31,020 nt of DNA. Origin: Opitutia bacterium UBA7441. Lineage in GTDB: Bacteria; Verrucomicrobiota; Verrucomicrobiia; Opitutales; Coraliomargaritaceae. A program made the translations under genes and the position numbers. The stretch is taken from assembly GCA_002480015.1 (NCBI GenBank), contig DLQD01000107.1:1-31020 (forward strand), given 5' to 3'. Shown here in pieces: positions 28,019-31,020 of the stretch (its first letter is position 1; every line of letters begins with the position of its first letter). Below the pieces are notes generated by a model that was not told where the DNA came from, did no database searches, and saw nothing but the letters and a program-made list of their open reading frames with translations.

Positions 28019-28957
28019 ATGCACCATTTCCTCAAAGAAACCGACTTTACCCTCGAACAGGCACAGGACGTATTCACCCTGGCCAAACAGTTCAAGTCGG
28101 CCCGCCAGAACCATGCCCAGCCACTCAGCATGCAATCCTGGGGTCTGCTTTTCTACAAGAGCAGCACACGGACGCGGATCTCCTTCGAGGTAGGCGTCAA
28201 CGAGCTCGGCGGCTTCCCTGTCGTCCTTAATTCGCAGAACACCCAGATCGGCCGGGGCGAAACAATCGAAGACAGCGCCAAAGTCATGTCCCGGTATTTG
28301 CACGGACTCGTCATCCGGACCTTCGGCCACGAGATCGTCGAGGCCTTCGCCGCGCACGCCACAATACCCGTAATTAATGGCCTGACTGATTTCAACCACC
28401 CTTGCCAGCTCTACGCCGATCTCTTCACCCTGCTCGAGCGTTACTCACCGAACGCGGTCGACATCGCCACGCTCCGGGGCAAAAAAGTCGCCTTCCTTGG
28501 CGACTGTGCGAGCAACATGGCGAATTCCTGGATTCACAGCGCCGCCATGTTCGGCATGGACATCGCCCTTGCAGGCCCTGAGGGCTTCACCCCCGGCCAA
28601 GCCATCGACGAGGCGCTCGCAGCCGATGGTCTGGCTAAAGCGTATACCTTCACCAATGATGCGAAGACAGCCGTCCAGGATGCCGACATCGTCTACACTG
28701 ACGTCTGGGTCTCAATGGGCGACGAGGGTGCGGCCGCCCAACGCAAAACCGCCATGACCCCCTTTCAGGTCACCAGCAAGCTCATGGCCCTGGCCAAGCC
28801 CGACGCCTACTTTATGCACTGCCTTCCCGCCCACGCCGGCGAAGAAGTCAGCCAAGAGGTCTTAGACAGCCCGCAAAGCATCATCTTCGACGAAGCCGAA
28901 AACCGCCTCCACGCCCAGAAAGCTATTATGGCGAAGCTGGTGGAGCTGAATGGGTAG
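28019..28957 (+). CDS. argF: Ornithine carbamoyltransferase
   Basis: A 312-residue transcarbamylase that forms citrulline from ornithine and carbamoyl phosphate, the sixth step. Carbamoyl-phosphate binding SSTRTR (48-53) and HPCQ (127-130), the ornithine loop DVWVSMGDE and MHCLPAH (H267, C268) are all present; the SMG loop distinguishes ornithine from N-acetylornithine carbamoyltransferases. A GTG at 28004 inside the repeat is in frame, but ATG 28019 (MHHFLKETDF) is the family start. It closes the arg cluster. Confidence 0.95.
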   Translation: MHHFLKETDFTLEQAQDVFTLAKQFKSARQNHAQPLSMQSWGLLFYKSSTRTRISFEVGVNELGGFPVVLNSQNTQIGRGETIEDSAKVMSRYLHGLVIRTFGHEIVEAFAAHATIPVINGLTDFNHPCQLYADLFTLLERYSPNAVDIATLRGKKVAFLGDCASNMANSWIHSAAMFGMDIALAGPEGFTPGQAIDEALAADGLAKAYTFTNDAKTAVQDADIVYTDVWVSMGDEGAAAQRKTAMTPFQVTSKLMALAKPDAYFMHCLPAHAGEEVSQEVLDSPQSIIFDEAENRLHAQKAIMAKLVELNG

Positions 28958-29202
28958 AACTCTACCAGCGCCCTGCATTTTGAATAACCGGCATCATTGC
29001 TTAGTGCGGTAGCGATGCGAAGCCAGTCGCGTCGACGGTGGCAAGTAGTTGATGCGAGGCCCAGTGCATTCGATCCCAAAATCACAGAAATCCAGACAAC
29101 CCCCGCCTGGCAAAGCAGGAACTGGAAAATCACTTGCCAATTTTGACTTATTCAAACTCGACCTCAGCCCATCGACCCCCAAAGTCCATAGTCTTTTCAG
29201 CT
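28958..29202. other. argF-purL spacer
   Basis: This 245-base gap shows no gene, no T-tailed hairpin and no convincing promoter pair. A TTGACT at about 29140 could be a -35 but lacks a partner. No purine riboswitch core was recognised. Confidence 0.4.

Positions 29203-31020
<1,818 letters not shown>

Overview
The window looks like a chromosomal segment of a verrucomicrobium, probably class Opitutae (Puniceicoccales/Coraliomargarita-like). This is inferred from the gene families: a PVC-restricted Minf_1886-type protein, a very long GreA, a histidyl-tRNA synthetase of the plant/PVC type, a ClpX-like ATPase without a zinc domain, and a moderately GC-rich coding style. Almost all start codons lack a clear Shine-Dalgarno sequence. 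No rRNA, tRNA, CRISPR array, transposase or phage gene was seen; most of the window is core metabolism and information processing.

Layout. The tail of a SET-domain gene (+) meets uvrA (-) tail to tail, and uvrA diverges from a small glutaredoxin gene. A strong bidirectional terminator separates the glutaredoxin from a convergent long GreA-family gene (3577-5436, -), which diverges from rsmB (+). Next is a minus-strand group: an HU/IHF gene, hisS and class I fumarase. It diverges from a plus-strand pair, a ClpX-like AAA+ ATPase and ubiE/menG. A 394-base AT-rich spacer holding a structured repeat-like element precedes a monocistronic 3.46-kb gene that I identify as a pyrophosphate-dependent PEP carboxykinase, closed by a terminator.

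Region 17015-21989 is a minus-strand series read rpoZ, smpB, thrB, a Minf_1886-family gene and an M16 metallopeptidase. It diverges from rplM-rpsI (+), which ends in a terminator. Then follows an arginine-biosynthesis cluster argC-argJ-argB-argD-argF (+) and the first 606 codons of purL, which runs off the window.

How the genes work together. argJ, argB, argC, argD and argF give the acetyl-recycling route from glutamate to citrulline; only argG and argH are missing here. Fumarase and the PPi-PEPCK both act around C4 dicarboxylates and oxaloacetate. rpoZ, the GreA-like factor, rplM, rpsI, rsmB, hisS and smpB serve transcription and translation.

The most unusual non-genic signal is short-period tandem repeats placed directly before arg genes: a clean 7-bp array before argC, a decayed 7-bp array in the same register before argD, and 9-bp and 10-bp repeats before argF. 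The most notable gene is the PPi-PEPCK.
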